Source: an uncultured Prevotella sp. | GTDB taxonomy: Bacteria > Bacteroidota > Bacteroidia > Bacteroidales > Bacteroidaceae | Direction: 5' to 3' | DNA: 51,391 bases | Assembly: GCA_905233555.1 (NCBI GenBank) | Contig: CAJODF010000009.1 | Coordinates: 1 to 51,391 of the forward strand | Part shown: piece by piece, positions 1-9,446 of the stretch | Layout: every line of letters starts with the position of its first letter | Position numbering within the stretch: position 1 is the stretch's first letter | Translations under genes and position numbers: made by a program | Notes under the pieces: generated by a model | Told to the model about the DNA's origin: nothing | Seen by the model: the letters and a program-made list of their open reading frames with translations, nothing else | Databases searched by the model: none

Positions 1-1
1 G

Positions 2-1627
2 GCTGGTGACCTGCTGAAAGTTTCTGACTTCGTAAAGCATAACACCGTTGACGGTTCTTGGATGGTTGGTACCGCTGCTTATGAGAAGCGTGGTGTTGAA
101 GCTTTCGTTCCTGCTTGGAACAAGGACAACTGTATCCAGTGTAACCAGTGTGCTTACATCTGTCCTCACGCTGCCATCCGTCCGTTCGTACTGACCGACG
201 ATGAGTTGGCTAAGTTCGATGGTCTGGAGACCCTCGAGATGAAGGCTCCTGCCGCTATGAAGGGCATGCACTTCATCATCGAGCCTTCAGTACTCGACTG
301 TCTGGGTTGCGGTAACTGTGCAGACATCTGCCCAGGTAACCCGAAACTCGGCAAGGCCCTCACGATGGTTCCGTTCAACCCCGATGCAGCCGACATGAAG
401 AAGATGGCTGCCGACTGGGACAAGCTGGTGAAGGTTCCTTCTAAGCAGAACCTCGTTGACATCAAGAGCAATGTGAAGAACTCTCAGTTCGCTCAGCCTC
501 TGTTCGAGTTCTCCGGCGCTTGCTCTGGTTGCGGTGAGACTCCTTATGTGAAGCTGATCAGCCAGCTGTTCGGTGATCGTCAGATGATTGCCAACGCTAC
601 TGGTTGCTCTTCTATCTACTCTGCTTCTGTTCCTTCTACACCTTACACCAAGAACGAGAAGGGTCAGGGTCCATGCTTCAACAACTCTCTGTTCGAGGAC
701 TTCTGCGAGTTCGGTCTCGGTATGGCCCTCGGTAACAAGAAGATGAAGGAGCGCGTAGCTAAGTTGCTGCAGGAGATGATCGACGGCAACGCCAGCGAAG
801 AGTACAAGACACTTGCTAAGGAGTGGATTGAGAATAAGGAGGATGCCGACAAGACCAAGGAGATTGCTCCGAAACTTCGTGCTTGCATCGCTGAGAGCGC
901 CGCTAAGGGCTGCCCAGTTTGCAAGGAGCTCCAGACCCTCGACCACTATCTAGTGAAGCGTTCACAGTGGATCATCGGTGGTGACGGTGCCTCTTATGAT
1001 ATTGGCTACGGCGGTCTCGACCACGTCATCGCTTCTGGCGAAGATGTTAACATCCTCGTGCTCGATACTGAGGTTTATTCTAACACCGGTGGTCAGGCCT
1101 CTAAGGCTACACCGCTTGGTGCTATCGCTCAGTTCGCTGCTCAGGGTAAGCGCATCCGCAAGAAGGATCTGGGTATGATTGCTACCACTTACGGTTATGT
1201 CTATGTCGCTCAGATTGCTATGGGTGCTGACCACGCACAGACCCTCAAGGCCATCCGCGAGGCTGAGGCTTGGCACGGACCTTCCATCATCATCGCCTAC
1301 GCTCCTTGTATCAACCACGGTCTGAAGGCCAAGGGCGGTATGGGTAAGAGCCAGGCTGAGGAGAAGAAGGCTGTGGAGTGTGGTTACTGGCACCTGTGGC
1401 GCTACAACCCCGCTCTTGCTGAGGAAGGCAAGAATCCGTTCTCACTCGACTCTAAGGAGCCTAACTGGGAGAACTTCCACGACTTCCTGCTGGGCGAGGT
1501 TCGCTACCTCTCTGTCAAGAAGGCTTATCCTAACGAGGCCGAGGAGCTCTTCGCCGAGGCTCAGAAGATGGCCCAACTCCGTTACAAGAGTTACATCCGC
1601 AAGAGTCAGGAAGATTGGACTGAGTGA
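2..1627 (+). CDS. nifJ: Pyruvate:ferredoxin oxidoreductase, C-terminal part (5' cut by window)
   Basis: Cytoplasmic enzyme that decarboxylates pyruvate to acetyl-CoA and passes electrons to ferredoxin or flavodoxin. The reading frame is already open at base 2, so the Met at 62 is internal and roughly half of the usual ~1180-residue protein lies before the window. Two ferredoxin-like cluster motifs are visible, CIQCNQC (from about 131) and CLGCGNCADICP (from about 299), followed by SGACSGCGETPY near 510 and the thiamine diphosphate site GDGASYDIG (about 980) with NTGGQASKATP. This order matches single-chain PFOR enzymes. In this anaerobe the reduced ferredoxin could feed the Rnf complex encoded at 8.8-13.9 kb, which is an inference. 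A strong terminator follows, so it is transcribed separately from the xylanase gene. Confidence 0.95.
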   Translation, partial: AGDLLKVSDFVKHNTVDGSWMVGTAAYEKRGVEAFVPAWNKDNCIQCNQCAYICPHAAIRPFVLTDDELAKFDGLETLEMKAPAAMKGMHFIIEPSVLDCLGCGNCADICPGNPKLGKALTMVPFNPDAADMKKMAADWDKLVKVPSKQNLVDIKSNVKNSQFAQPLFEFSGACSGCGETPYVKLISQLFGDRQMIANATGCSSIYSASVPSTPYTKNEKGQGPCFNNSLFEDFCEFGLGMALGNKKMKERVAKLLQEMIDGNASEEYKTLAKEWIENKEDADKTKEIAPKLRACIAESAAKGCPVCKELQTLDHYLVKRSQWIIGGDGASYDIGYGGLDHVIASGEDVNILVLDTEVYSNTGGQASKATPLGAIAQFAAQGKRIRKKDLGMIATTYGYVYVAQIAMGADHAQTLKAIREAEAWHGPSIIIAYAPCINHGLKAKGGMGKSQAEEKKAVECGYWHLWRYNPALAEEGKNPFSLDSKEPNWENFHDFLLGEVRYLSVKKAYPNEAEELFAEAQKMAQLRYKSYIRKSQEDWTE

Positions 1628-1719
1628 GAGCAGTGATAAGCTCGCTTAATCATTGCCGAGCGAAGATTCAATCTCGACGAAGTCAAAACTGGGAAAACTA
1701 ATCCCTATCCTAACATATT

Positions 1720-1758
1720 AAAAGAGGTGAAACTGCACTAGTTTCGCCTCTTTTTTCT
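1720..1758 (+). terminator. Rho-independent terminator after nifJ
   Basis: A 14-bp stem (AAAAGAGGTGAAAC at 1720-1733 pairing with GTTTCGCCTCTTTT at 1741-1754, one G-U pair) with a 7-base loop runs straight into a T tract. It lies 93 bases after the nifJ stop. Confidence 0.85.
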
Positions 1759-1790
1759 TTCCAAACTACAAAATATCAAAAAAACTTTCG

Positions 1791-1798
1791 TATCTTTG
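1791..1798 (+). promoter_or_regulatory. Bacteroidetes-type -7 box before the xylanase gene
   Basis: TATCTTTG matches the TAnnTTTG -7 consensus of Bacteroidetes sigma-ABfr. It ends 25 bases before the ATG at 1824. No clear TTTG element is seen 19-21 bases upstream, so the -33 half is weak or replaced by an activator site. Confidence 0.6.
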
Positions 1799-1823
1799 CA
1801 CCCAGAATATAACTAATCACAAA

Positions 1824-4178
1824 ATGGATATGAAGAAATTATACTTTTTAATGCTCGTAGCCAGTCTGTCAACTTTGGCGATGGCACAGGAAAAATTTGA
1901 GTTGGGCAAGCCCAATAACGACAACTACCGGTACTTGGATGAGTATCTGGCTCTCAAAGAATACATTGATTACTCCAAGTACCCCAATTTCAAACTCGGT
2001 GCTGGTACGACCGTCAACGACTACCTCAATAATTCTCTGGTCAAGAACATGATCAACAAGAACTTCACCGAGACAGTTGCAGGCAATGCCATGAAGATGG
2101 CCAGTTGTGTGGATAACAACGGCAACATGAATTTCAACACAGTGAAGAACTATGTAAATGCCGCAACCAAGGCCGGACTCAATATCTATGGTCATACCCT
2201 CGCCTGGCACTCACAGCAGCCAAACGGCTGGCTGAGAAAACTCATTGCCGACAAACCGGCCCCAGAACTCACCGATGGTGATGTTGACATTGTAAAACTG
2301 GTTGCCAGCAAGGATTTCCGTACCACACAGAACGTAGGCTGGAAATCGGAGGAGTCAACATACGGCTACAAACTCAACTTCGACGCAACGAATGGTCTGA
2401 ATATACATACCACCAAGAAGTGTACGAACTCATATGATGTGCAGTTTTTGGCTATGACTGATATTCCCACCACGAAAAACAAGACATACAAGATGACGAT
2501 GACAGTACGCGGTTCGGAAGAAGGTAAACTTCACAGCAAACTGGGCGACTGGAACAATGGACAATATCCTGATGTTCCTTTTACTACAGAATGGCAGGAT
2601 GTGGTGGTTAATTATACGGCTGTCGTAGAGAACAGTTTCTATATGCTCCAGTGTGGTGACTTCGTAGGCGACATCTATATCAAGGCTATCAAGTTTGAGG
2701 AACAGGAAAAGGGTAAGACCATCAATGAGGACCGTCGCTGTATCAAGGCCCATGCCACAGCAAAGCAGTCGGAGGTCTGGGACAACCAGTTCTGGGTGGT
2801 GCCCGGTTCATTCTCCAAAGGAGCAAGCTATGTATTCACTGCAGAGGTGCGTGCCGACAAGCCAGCCTACGCCTCTACACAGATCCACAGCACTCCAAGT
2901 AATTGGGTAAGCAGCGACGCACTAGGAAATATCAATTTCACAACTGAGTGGAAGACCGTTACCATCAGTGGTAAGTTCAGTGAGGCTGGTCAGAGCATTG
3001 CATTCAACCTCAGTGAATTGGCCGACGAGAATAACTACTACTTCGACAATATCAGTCTGAAGATCGCTGGTACTGAGACTATCAAGAACGGTGACTTTGA
3101 AGGTACTGACGTCAGTTCGTTTAAGGTCAAGGAAAACAGTGGTAGCATAGTAGATCCTACCATCATTGAGAGTCTTTCATACATCTATGTGCCAAGTACA
3201 GTTCCCCTGACACCTGAGGAGCGTCACGATACCCTCGTCTATGCGATGGACAAGTGGATCAAGGGCATGATGGAAGCCTGCGACGGTAAGGTAAAGGCAT
3301 GGGACCTCGTCAACGAGGCTATCTCCGGTGGCGGTAATGACGGTGAAGGCAACTACGTGTTGCAGGGAAATAATCCCAATGGTAATCCTGATGCCACATG
3401 GGATGTCGGCGGAGACAATTTCTACTGGCAGGATTACATGGGTGCACTTGAATACGTACGTCAGGCATGTCGCCTGGCTCGTAAGTATGGTCCGGAGGAT
3501 ATTGTGCTCTTCATCAACGACTATAACCTGGAATCTGATTGGGACCAGAACAAGAAACTCAAGTCGCTCATCAACTGGATCAAGAAGTGGGAGTCCGACG
3601 GCGTCACTAAGATTGATGGTATCGGTACTCAGATGCACATCTCGTACTACGAGAACAGTGGTACACAGACGAGCAAGAAGAATGCCATTACCAATATGTT
3701 CAAACTCATGGCAGAAACAGGCAAGTGGGTTCGTATCAGTGAGATGGACATGGGTTATAATGATGCCAGCGGCAACAGCGTTCCTACGAATCAGATGACC
3801 GAGGCCCAGCACAAGAAGATGGCCGAATTCTACGAGTGGATTATCAAGGAGTACTTCCGCCTCATACCACCAGAACAGCAGTGGGGTATCTGCCAGTGGT
3901 GCACTACCGATGCTCCTGCAAACAGCGGATGGCGTGCAAACACACCCGTCGGTATATGGGACCTCAACTACTACCGCAAACATGTTTATGCAGGTTTCGT
4001 GCGTGGACTGAATGGCGGAGAGCCAACCCCCACCGGCATTGACGGACTTGAGGCCGAAAAGACCATCGACACGTCAAAGGGCATTTATAACCTCCAAGGC
4101 ATACGTATGTCGGCAACATCGCTCGACGAGTTGCCCTCCGGTCTCTATATCGTAAACGGCAAAAAGGTCGTTAAATAA
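1824..4178 (+). CDS. Secreted GH10 endo-1,4-beta-xylanase with two modules inserted in the barrel
   Basis: Predicted endoxylanase hydrolysing internal beta-1,4 bonds of xylan. Residues 1-21 form a signal peptide. The catalytic barrel is split: its first part (about 22-147) holds the substrate motif HTLAWHSQ at 124-131; then about 300 residues (roughly 150-455) form two beta-rich, CBM4/22-like modules; then the barrel resumes with acid/base Glu498 in WDLVNEA and nucleophile Glu640 in ISEMDMG. This split topology is known among Bacteroidetes GH10 enzymes. The C-terminus (GIYNLQGIRM, then SGLYIVNGKKVVK) resembles a type IX secretion sorting tail; I infer export to or past the outer membrane. ATG 1830 is an alternative start. 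No SusC/SusD pair is adjacent, so it is not part of a visible polysaccharide locus. Confidence 0.9.
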   Translation: MDMKKLYFLMLVASLSTLAMAQEKFELGKPNNDNYRYLDEYLALKEYIDYSKYPNFKLGAGTTVNDYLNNSLVKNMINKNFTETVAGNAMKMASCVDNNGNMNFNTVKNYVNAATKAGLNIYGHTLAWHSQQPNGWLRKLIADKPAPELTDGDVDIVKLVASKDFRTTQNVGWKSEESTYGYKLNFDATNGLNIHTTKKCTNSYDVQFLAMTDIPTTKNKTYKMTMTVRGSEEGKLHSKLGDWNNGQYPDVPFTTEWQDVVVNYTAVVENSFYMLQCGDFVGDIYIKAIKFEEQEKGKTINEDRRCIKAHATAKQSEVWDNQFWVVPGSFSKGASYVFTAEVRADKPAYASTQIHSTPSNWVSSDALGNINFTTEWKTVTISGKFSEAGQSIAFNLSELADENNYYFDNISLKIAGTETIKNGDFEGTDVSSFKVKENSGSIVDPTIIESLSYIYVPSTVPLTPEERHDTLVYAMDKWIKGMMEACDGKVKAWDLVNEAISGGGNDGEGNYVLQGNNPNGNPDATWDVGGDNFYWQDYMGALEYVRQACRLARKYGPEDIVLFINDYNLESDWDQNKKLKSLINWIKKWESDGVTKIDGIGTQMHISYYENSGTQTSKKNAITNMFKLMAETGKWVRISEMDMGYNDASGNSVPTNQMTEAQHKKMAEFYEWIIKEYFRLIPPEQQWGICQWCTTDAPANSGWRANTPVGIWDLNYYRKHVYAGFVRGLNGGEPTPTGIDGLEAEKTIDTSKGIYNLQGIRMSATSLDELPSGLYIVNGKKVVK

Positions 4179-4192
4179 CCTGCCATTATTCA

Positions 4193-4234
4193 ACAATAAC
4201 CCGTCCTTATTCAACAATAAGGGCGGGTTATTGT
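4193..4234 (+). terminator. Large hairpin terminator after the xylanase gene
   Basis: A 19-bp stem (4193-4211 with 4216-4234, one G-U pair) closes on a CAAC loop, 14 bases after the stop. There is no T tract. The segment TTATTCAACAATAA occurs twice (about 4186-4199 and 4206-4219), each copy a small hairpin itself, so the large stem may have arisen by duplication. Confidence 0.7.
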
Positions 4235-4379
4235 ATGAGAACTAAACAACTGAGTAACACTTTGAATAAAAACCGATGGATAAAATGGCAAGGTGTAAAC
4301 AAAAAGGCTAGATTTGAGGCTATAAACTTTACAAAATGACAGATTTTTTAATTTCGTAAAAACAAAATGAACGATTTTC

Positions 4380-4410
4380 TTTGTGATATTTGACTTTTTG
4401 CCTACCTTTG
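4380..4410 (+). promoter_or_regulatory. Full -33/-7 promoter for dapF-dapL-glnN
   Basis: TTTG at 4380-4383 and TACCTTTG at 4403-4410 are separated by 19 bases, matching the Bacteroidetes TTTG-N19-21-TAnnTTTG consensus. The ATG of dapF is 50 bases downstream. No other promoter is obvious before glnN, so all three genes probably share it. Confidence 0.8.
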
Positions 4411-4460
4411 CACCCGAAAAGATTACAAAAAGATAGCAAACTCCAAGCAAAAGTAGCAAT

Positions 4461-5240
4461 ATGACACAAAAAATCAGTTTTACGAAGATGCATGGTTGCG
4501 GCAACGACTACATTTATATCAATACGATGGAGTTCGCAGTGCCGCAGCCCTCAGAAGCAGCACGGATTTGGAGCGACCGTCACAAGGGTATCGGCTCCGA
4601 CGGGCTGGTGCTGATAGGTGCATCTTCCGTACCTGAAGCTGATTTTACGATGCATATCTATAATGCAGATGGCAGTGAGGCTATGATGTGTGGCAATGCC
4701 TCTCGCTGTATAGGAAAGTATCTCTACGAGCGAGGACTCACGGACAAGACTGAGATCAGGCTGCTGACACTATCGGGCGTGAAGACACTCTTGCTTCACA
4801 TTATTAATAATAAGGTAGAAAGTGTGACGGTGGATATGGGCGAGCCCGTAATGGACAACGAATCGCAGTTTAACACCTCACGAGGCCTGAACTATGGCAC
4901 ATTCGTATCGATGGGCAATCCGCACTACGTCATCTTCACAGAGTTTGTGGATCAGGTGGGCGAAACGGGACACGCTTTGGAAAAGCACCCGGCCTTCCCA
5001 CAACGCTGTAATATCGAACTGGCGCATATCGAGAGTGACGGAAGCATCCGCACACGTGTTTGGGAACGGGGCAGTGGCATCACTCAGGCCTGTGGTACAG
5101 GTGCTTGTGCGACGGCTGTGGCAGCAGCACTGACTGGCAAGGCTGGGCGCAAGAGCAATATCGTGATGGATGGCGGCACACTCAGCATCGAATGGCGAGA
5201 GAGTGACAACCACGTCTATATGACGGGAATTCGTCTTTGA
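4461..5240 (+). CDS. dapF: Diaminopimelate epimerase
   Basis: Converts LL-diaminopimelate to meso-diaminopimelate for lysine and peptidoglycan synthesis in the cytoplasm. The 259-residue length is normal for the family. The N-terminal MHGCGNDYI motif and both active-site cysteines are present: Cys77 in MMCGNAS and Cys211 in [11 protein letters not shown]. The usual first-cysteine context CGNG reads CGNA here, a mild variation. The next gene, dapL, makes its substrate, so two consecutive lysine steps are encoded together; the gap is 42 bases. Confidence 0.96.
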   Translation: MTQKISFTKMHGCGNDYIYINTMEFAVPQPSEAARIWSDRHKGIGSDGLVLIGASSVPEADFTMHIYNADGSEAMMCGNASRCIGKYLYERGLTDKTEIRLLTLSGVKTLLLHIINNKVESVTVDMGEPVMDNESQFNTSRGLNYGTFVSMGNPHYVIFTEFVDQVGETGHALEKHPAFPQRCNIELAHIESDGSIRTRVWERGSGITQACGTGACATAVAAALTGKAGRKSNIVMDGGTLSIEWRESDNHVYMTGIRL

Positions 5241-5282
5241 CGGAGAAATTAAAATAGGCAAACTTTAAACAACATAAGAACA

Positions 5283-6521
5283 ATGGCATTAGTAAACATT
5301 CATTTTTTAAACTTGCAGCAGAACTACCTGTTCGCCGACATCGCCAAAAAGGTGAACGCCTTCAAGGTGATGCACCCAAAGGCTGACGTCATCTCGCTGG
5401 GTATCGGTGATGTGACGCAACCATTGGCACCAGCCGTTGTAGAGGCTATGCACAAGGCTGCCAACGAGATGGCGACTGCTGAGGGTTTTCACGGCTACGG
5501 TCCCGAACAAGGCTACGACTTCCTGCGCGAGGCGATTTTAAAGAACGATTTCCTGCCACGTGGCATACACCTTGACATCGATGAAGTATTTATTAATGAC
5601 GGTGCAAAGAGTGACACTGGTAACTTCCAGGAATTGTTGCACTGGGACAACTTCATCGGCGTGACCGATCCCATCTACCCCGTCTATATCGATTCGAACG
5701 TGATGATTGGTCGATGCGGTATCTATCAAGGCGGACGTTGGACGAACGTACGTTATCTGCCGACGACAGCCGAGAACGGTTTTATCCCAGAATTGCCCAA
5801 AGGTCGTCCTGTGGATGTCATCTATCTCTGCTACCCCAACAACCCGACGGGTACGGTGATCACCAAACAGGAATTGCGCAAGTGGGTGAACTACGCCCTG
5901 AAAAACGATGCGCTCATCCTCTACGATGCTGCCTATCAGGCATACATCCGTGATCCGGAGATCCCCCACTCCATCTACGAGATTCGTGGGGCAAGGAAGT
6001 GTGCCGTCGAGTTCCATTCGTTCTCGAAGACGGCAGGTTTTACTGGCGTGCGTTGCGGTTATACCATCGTACCGAAGGATGTGAGTGTATCGACCTTCGA
6101 GGGCGAGCGCATCCCACTGAACCAACTCTGGTTGCGTCGTCAGTGTACGAAGTTCAACGGTACGAGTTACATCTCACAACGTGCTGCTGAGGCAATTTTC
6201 ACACCTGAGGGCAAACAGCAGATTCAGGCCACCATCGACTACTATATGGACAATGCCCATCGGATGCTCACCAAACTACGTGCCCTCGGCTACGAAGTCT
6301 ATGGTGGCAAGAACGCTCCTTACATATGGATGCGTACGCCCGACGGCATGGGTTCATGGCAATTCTTCGAGGCCATGCTCTACGGTGCCAACGTGGTTTG
6401 TACACCAGGTGTCGGTTTCGGTCCCAGTGGTGAGGGATATGTGCGCTTTACCGCTTTTGGAAGTCACGAAAAAACAGAAGAAGCATTAACAAGAATAGAA
6501 AACTGGACAAAAAAACATTAA
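5283..6521 (+). CDS. dapL: LL-diaminopimelate aminotransferase
   Basis: PLP enzyme that transaminates tetrahydrodipicolinate directly to LL-diaminopimelate, bypassing the succinylase route. The 412-residue fold-type I aminotransferase shows YPNNPTGT (substrate/PLP region) and the Schiff-base lysine K249 in SFSKTAGFTGVRCGY, which is characteristic of DapL. It lies between dapF and glnN with short gaps (42 and 12 bases), consistent with one transcript. Glutamate is its amino donor, which gives a metabolic link to the glutamine synthetase that follows; that link is inference. Confidence 0.95.
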   Translation: MALVNIHFLNLQQNYLFADIAKKVNAFKVMHPKADVISLGIGDVTQPLAPAVVEAMHKAANEMATAEGFHGYGPEQGYDFLREAILKNDFLPRGIHLDIDEVFINDGAKSDTGNFQELLHWDNFIGVTDPIYPVYIDSNVMIGRCGIYQGGRWTNVRYLPTTAENGFIPELPKGRPVDVIYLCYPNNPTGTVITKQELRKWVNYALKNDALILYDAAYQAYIRDPEIPHSIYEIRGARKCAVEFHSFSKTAGFTGVRCGYTIVPKDVSVSTFEGERIPLNQLWLRRQCTKFNGTSYISQRAAEAIFTPEGKQQIQATIDYYMDNAHRMLTKLRALGYEVYGGKNAPYIWMRTPDGMGSWQFFEAMLYGANVVCTPGVGFGPSGEGYVRFTAFGSHEKTEEALTRIENWTKKH

Positions 6522-6533
6522 AACAACACAATT

Positions 6534-8750
6534 ATGGAAACATTAAGATTTCAGGTTGTCGGTGAGGCATTCAAGAAGAAGCCGCTCGACGTAAAAACAC
6601 CAAGTGAGAGACCAGCAAAGTATTTTGGAAAGAAGGTCTTCAATCGTGAGAAAATGTACAAGTACCTGCCAAAGGAGGTCTATGAAAAGATGATAGACGT
6701 GATGGATAATGGTGCTCGACTGGACCGTAAAGTTGCCGACGCTGTGGCCGAGGGCATGAAGCAGTGGGCCACGGAGAACGGTGTGACACACTACACACAC
6801 TGGTTCCAGCCGTTGACAGAAGGTACTGCCGAGAAGCACGACTCGTTTATCGAGCACGACGGCAAAGGCGGTATGGTAGAAGAATTCACAGGTAAACTGC
6901 TCGTTCAGCAGGAGCCAGACGCCTCGTCGTTCCCCTCTGGCGGTATCCGCTCTACCTTCGAGGCACGTGGTTATTCCGCTTGGGATCCCACATCGCCCGT
7001 ATTCATCATTGATGATACGCTTTGTATCCCCACCGTATTTATATCTTATAGCGGAGAGGCACTCGACTATAAGGCTCCCCTACTCCGTGCACTGCACGCC
7101 GTAAACGTGGCTGCCGTCGATGTCTGCCACTACTTCGATCCCTCAGTGAAAAAGGTCACTTCGAACCTCGGCTGGGAACAAGAATATTTCCTCGTGGATG
7201 AGGGTCTCTACGCCGCCCGTCCAGACCTGCTGCTGACAGGTCGCACGCTGATGGGCCACGACTCAGCCAAGAACCAGCAGATGGATGACCACTACTTCGG
7301 CTCTATCCCTGAGCGTGTCGCTGCCTTTATGCGTGAGTTGGAGATCGAGGCTCTAGAACTGGGTGTTCCCTGTAAGACACGTCACAATGAGGTGGCTCCC
7401 AACCAGTTTGAGTTGGCACCTATCTTCGAGGAAACCAACCTGGCTGTCGATCATAACATGTTGCTGATGTCAGTCATGAAGAAAGTAGCCCGCAAGCACG
7501 GTTTCCGTGTACTGCTGCATGAGAAGCCCTTCGCAGGCATCAACGGAAGTGGTAAGCACAACAACTGGTCGCTGAGCACAGATAACGGAATCCTGCTCCA
7601 CGCTCCTGGTAAGACCGCTGAGCAGAACCTGCGCTTTGCCACCTTTATCGTAGAAACTTTGATGGGTGTTTATAAACACAACGGTCTGCTGAAGGCTTCT
7701 ATTATGAGCGCCACCAACGCCCACCGTCTGGGTGCTAACGAGGCACCTCCCGCCATTGTTTCCTCGTTCCTCGGTAAACAGGTTTCAGAACTTTTAGATC
7801 ACATCGAGAAAGCCGACAAGGAGGATATCCTCGCCATGACCGGTAAGCAGGGATTGAAGATGGATATCCCAGAGATTCCAGAGTTATTGATTGATAATAC
7901 GGACCGTAACCGTACATCACCCTTTGCCTTCACAGGTAACCGTTTCGAGTTCCGTGCTGTAGGTTCTGAAGCCAACTGTGCCAGTGCCATGATTGCCCTG
8001 AACAGTGCCGTTGCTGAGGCCCTCGTTTCGTTCAAGAAGCGTGTGGATGCTAAGATTCCTGAATTTGAGAAGAAACTCGCAGGCACAGGTCACAGTGCTA
8101 CATTCCACGCCATCATCGACGTGCTGCGTGAGGATATCAAGACCTGTAAGCCCATCCGCTTCGACGGCAACGGCTACTCCGACGAGTGGGTCATTGAGGC
8201 CGAGAAGCGTGGACTGGATGTCGAGAAGTCTTGCCCGAAGATCTTCGAGCGTTACCTCGACAAGGAGAGCATCGATATGTTCGAGAGTCTGGGCGTGATG
8301 ACGAAGAAGGAACTTGAAGCTCGTAATGAGGTGAAATGGGAGACCTACACCAAGAAGATTCAGATTGAGGCCCGTGTACTTGGCGACCTCTCGATGAATC
8401 ACATCATCCCCGTTGCCACCCGTTATCAGAGTGCGCTGCTGAAGAATGTGGATAGCGTCGCTGGCGCCTTCCCCGTTGATAAGGCTGAGAAACTGAATGC
8501 CCGCAACCTCAAGATCATCGAGGAAATTGCCGAGCGCACTAGCGCCATCGAGAAGGGAGTCGAAGAACTTGTCAACGCCCGTAAGTTGGCCAACAAGATT
8601 GAGGACGAACACGAGAAGGCAATCGCCTATCATGACAAGGTTGAGCCAAAACTCGACACCATCCGCTATGAAATCGACAAGCTGGAGCTCATCGTTGATG
8701 ACTCGCTCTGGCCATTGCCAAAATACCGCGAACTACTGTTCATCCGATAA
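6534..8750 (+). CDS. glnN: Glutamine synthetase type III
   Basis: ATP-dependent synthesis of glutamine from glutamate and ammonia. The 738-residue length is typical of the large GSIII class of Bacteroidetes, not GSI (~470). GSIII-type motifs are visible: NEVAPNQFELAPI, the ATP-site segment GSGKHNNWSLST and the glutamate-binding region NRTSPFAFTGNRFEFR. The C-terminal ~150 residues form a helical extension of the type seen in GSIII. ATG 6534 sits 12 bases after dapL. Grouping with dapF and dapL suggests coordinate nitrogen and amino-acid control, but no regulator gene is adjacent. Confidence 0.96.
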   Translation: METLRFQVVGEAFKKKPLDVKTPSERPAKYFGKKVFNREKMYKYLPKEVYEKMIDVMDNGARLDRKVADAVAEGMKQWATENGVTHYTHWFQPLTEGTAEKHDSFIEHDGKGGMVEEFTGKLLVQQEPDASSFPSGGIRSTFEARGYSAWDPTSPVFIIDDTLCIPTVFISYSGEALDYKAPLLRALHAVNVAAVDVCHYFDPSVKKVTSNLGWEQEYFLVDEGLYAARPDLLLTGRTLMGHDSAKNQQMDDHYFGSIPERVAAFMRELEIEALELGVPCKTRHNEVAPNQFELAPIFEETNLAVDHNMLLMSVMKKVARKHGFRVLLHEKPFAGINGSGKHNNWSLSTDNGILLHAPGKTAEQNLRFATFIVETLMGVYKHNGLLKASIMSATNAHRLGANEAPPAIVSSFLGKQVSELLDHIEKADKEDILAMTGKQGLKMDIPEIPELLIDNTDRNRTSPFAFTGNRFEFRAVGSEANCASAMIALNSAVAEALVSFKKRVDAKIPEFEKKLAGTGHSATFHAIIDVLREDIKTCKPIRFDGNGYSDEWVIEAEKRGLDVEKSCPKIFERYLDKESIDMFESLGVMTKKELEARNEVKWETYTKKIQIEARVLGDLSMNHIIPVATRYQSALLKNVDSVAGAFPVDKAEKLNARNLKIIEEIAERTSAIEKGVEELVNARKLANKIEDEHEKAIAYHDKVEPKLDTIRYEIDKLELIVDDSLWPLPKYRELLFIR

Positions 8751-8778
8751 CCTATTTTTGGTTGTTTGAAGTTTGCAA

Positions 8779-8813
8779 GGGGGACCCAACGCTGTGATAG
8801 CATCGAGTCCCCC
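8779..8813 (+). terminator. Terminator between convergent glnN and rnfA
   Basis: GGGGGAC (8779-8785) pairs with GTCCCCC (8807-8813) around a 21-base loop that has its own small GCT/AGC stem. AATTTTATT follows on the plus strand, so it mainly serves glnN; it could also help stop rnf transcription from the other side. Confidence 0.7.
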
Positions 8814-8840
8814 AATTTTATTCCCTTAATAAAAAAAATA

Positions 8841-9443
8841 TTAATCGAGTCCGAAAAGCACTTTCAGACCGCCATCGACACCTGAGAAGCCCATGAAGGC
8901 AAGACTCAGCAGTCCGGCGGTGACCATCACGATAGCCATGCCCTGCATGCCCTTAGGTATTTTGACGAGTTCAAGTTGTTCGCGCATGCCGGCGAACACC
9001 GTCAACGCCAAACCGAAGCCAATAGCCGTAGAGAAGGCATATACCACCGATTGCAGCAGATTGTAATCCTTCTGGATGACGAGGATGGCCACACCCAGCA
9101 CGGCACAGTTTGTCGTGATCAGAGGCAGGAAAATACCCAACGCCTGATAAAGTGCAGGCGACACTTTCTTCAGAATAATCTCCACCATCTGCACCAACGA
9201 GGCAATGACAAGGATAAAGGCGATAGTCTGCAAATACTGCAGGCTGAAAGCGTCGAGCACAAACTTCTGTAGAAGCCAGGTGACGATGGTAGCCAACGTA
9301 AGTACAAAGGCTACGGCTGCCGACATACCCAGCGAAGTATCTATCTTTTTCGATACGCCCAGGAACGGACAGATGCCAAGGAACTGTGACAACACGATGT
9401 TGTTCACGAAGATGGCGGATATAAAGATCAGAATGTATTCCAT
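8841..9443 (-). CDS. rnfA: Rnf complex subunit RnfA
   Basis: Integral membrane subunit of the Rnf ferredoxin:NAD+ oxidoreductase, which couples electron transfer to Na+ or H+ export. The 200-residue protein has about six hydrophobic helices and the RnfA/NqrE signature NNIVLSQFLGICPFLG near the N-terminus and ITTNCAVLGVA in the middle. It is the last gene of the B-C-D-G-E-A series, 3 bases after rnfE. The related RnfE has the same fold in inverted topology. Confidence 0.96.
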   Translation of the reverse strand: MEYILIFISAIFVNNIVLSQFLGICPFLGVSKKIDTSLGMSAAVAFVLTLATIVTWLLQKFVLDAFSLQYLQTIAFILVIASLVQMVEIILKKVSPALYQALGIFLPLITTNCAVLGVAILVIQKDYNLLQSVVYAFSTAIGFGLALTVFAGMREQLELVKIPKGMQGMAIVMVTAGLLSLAFMGFSGVDGGLKVLFGLD

Positions 9444-9446
9444 AAC

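Noticed and set aside
4185..4234. Mobile element end suggested by duplicated TTATTCAACAATAA
   Set aside because: The copies form a single terminator-like hairpin right after a stop codon; no transposase or target duplication nearby.
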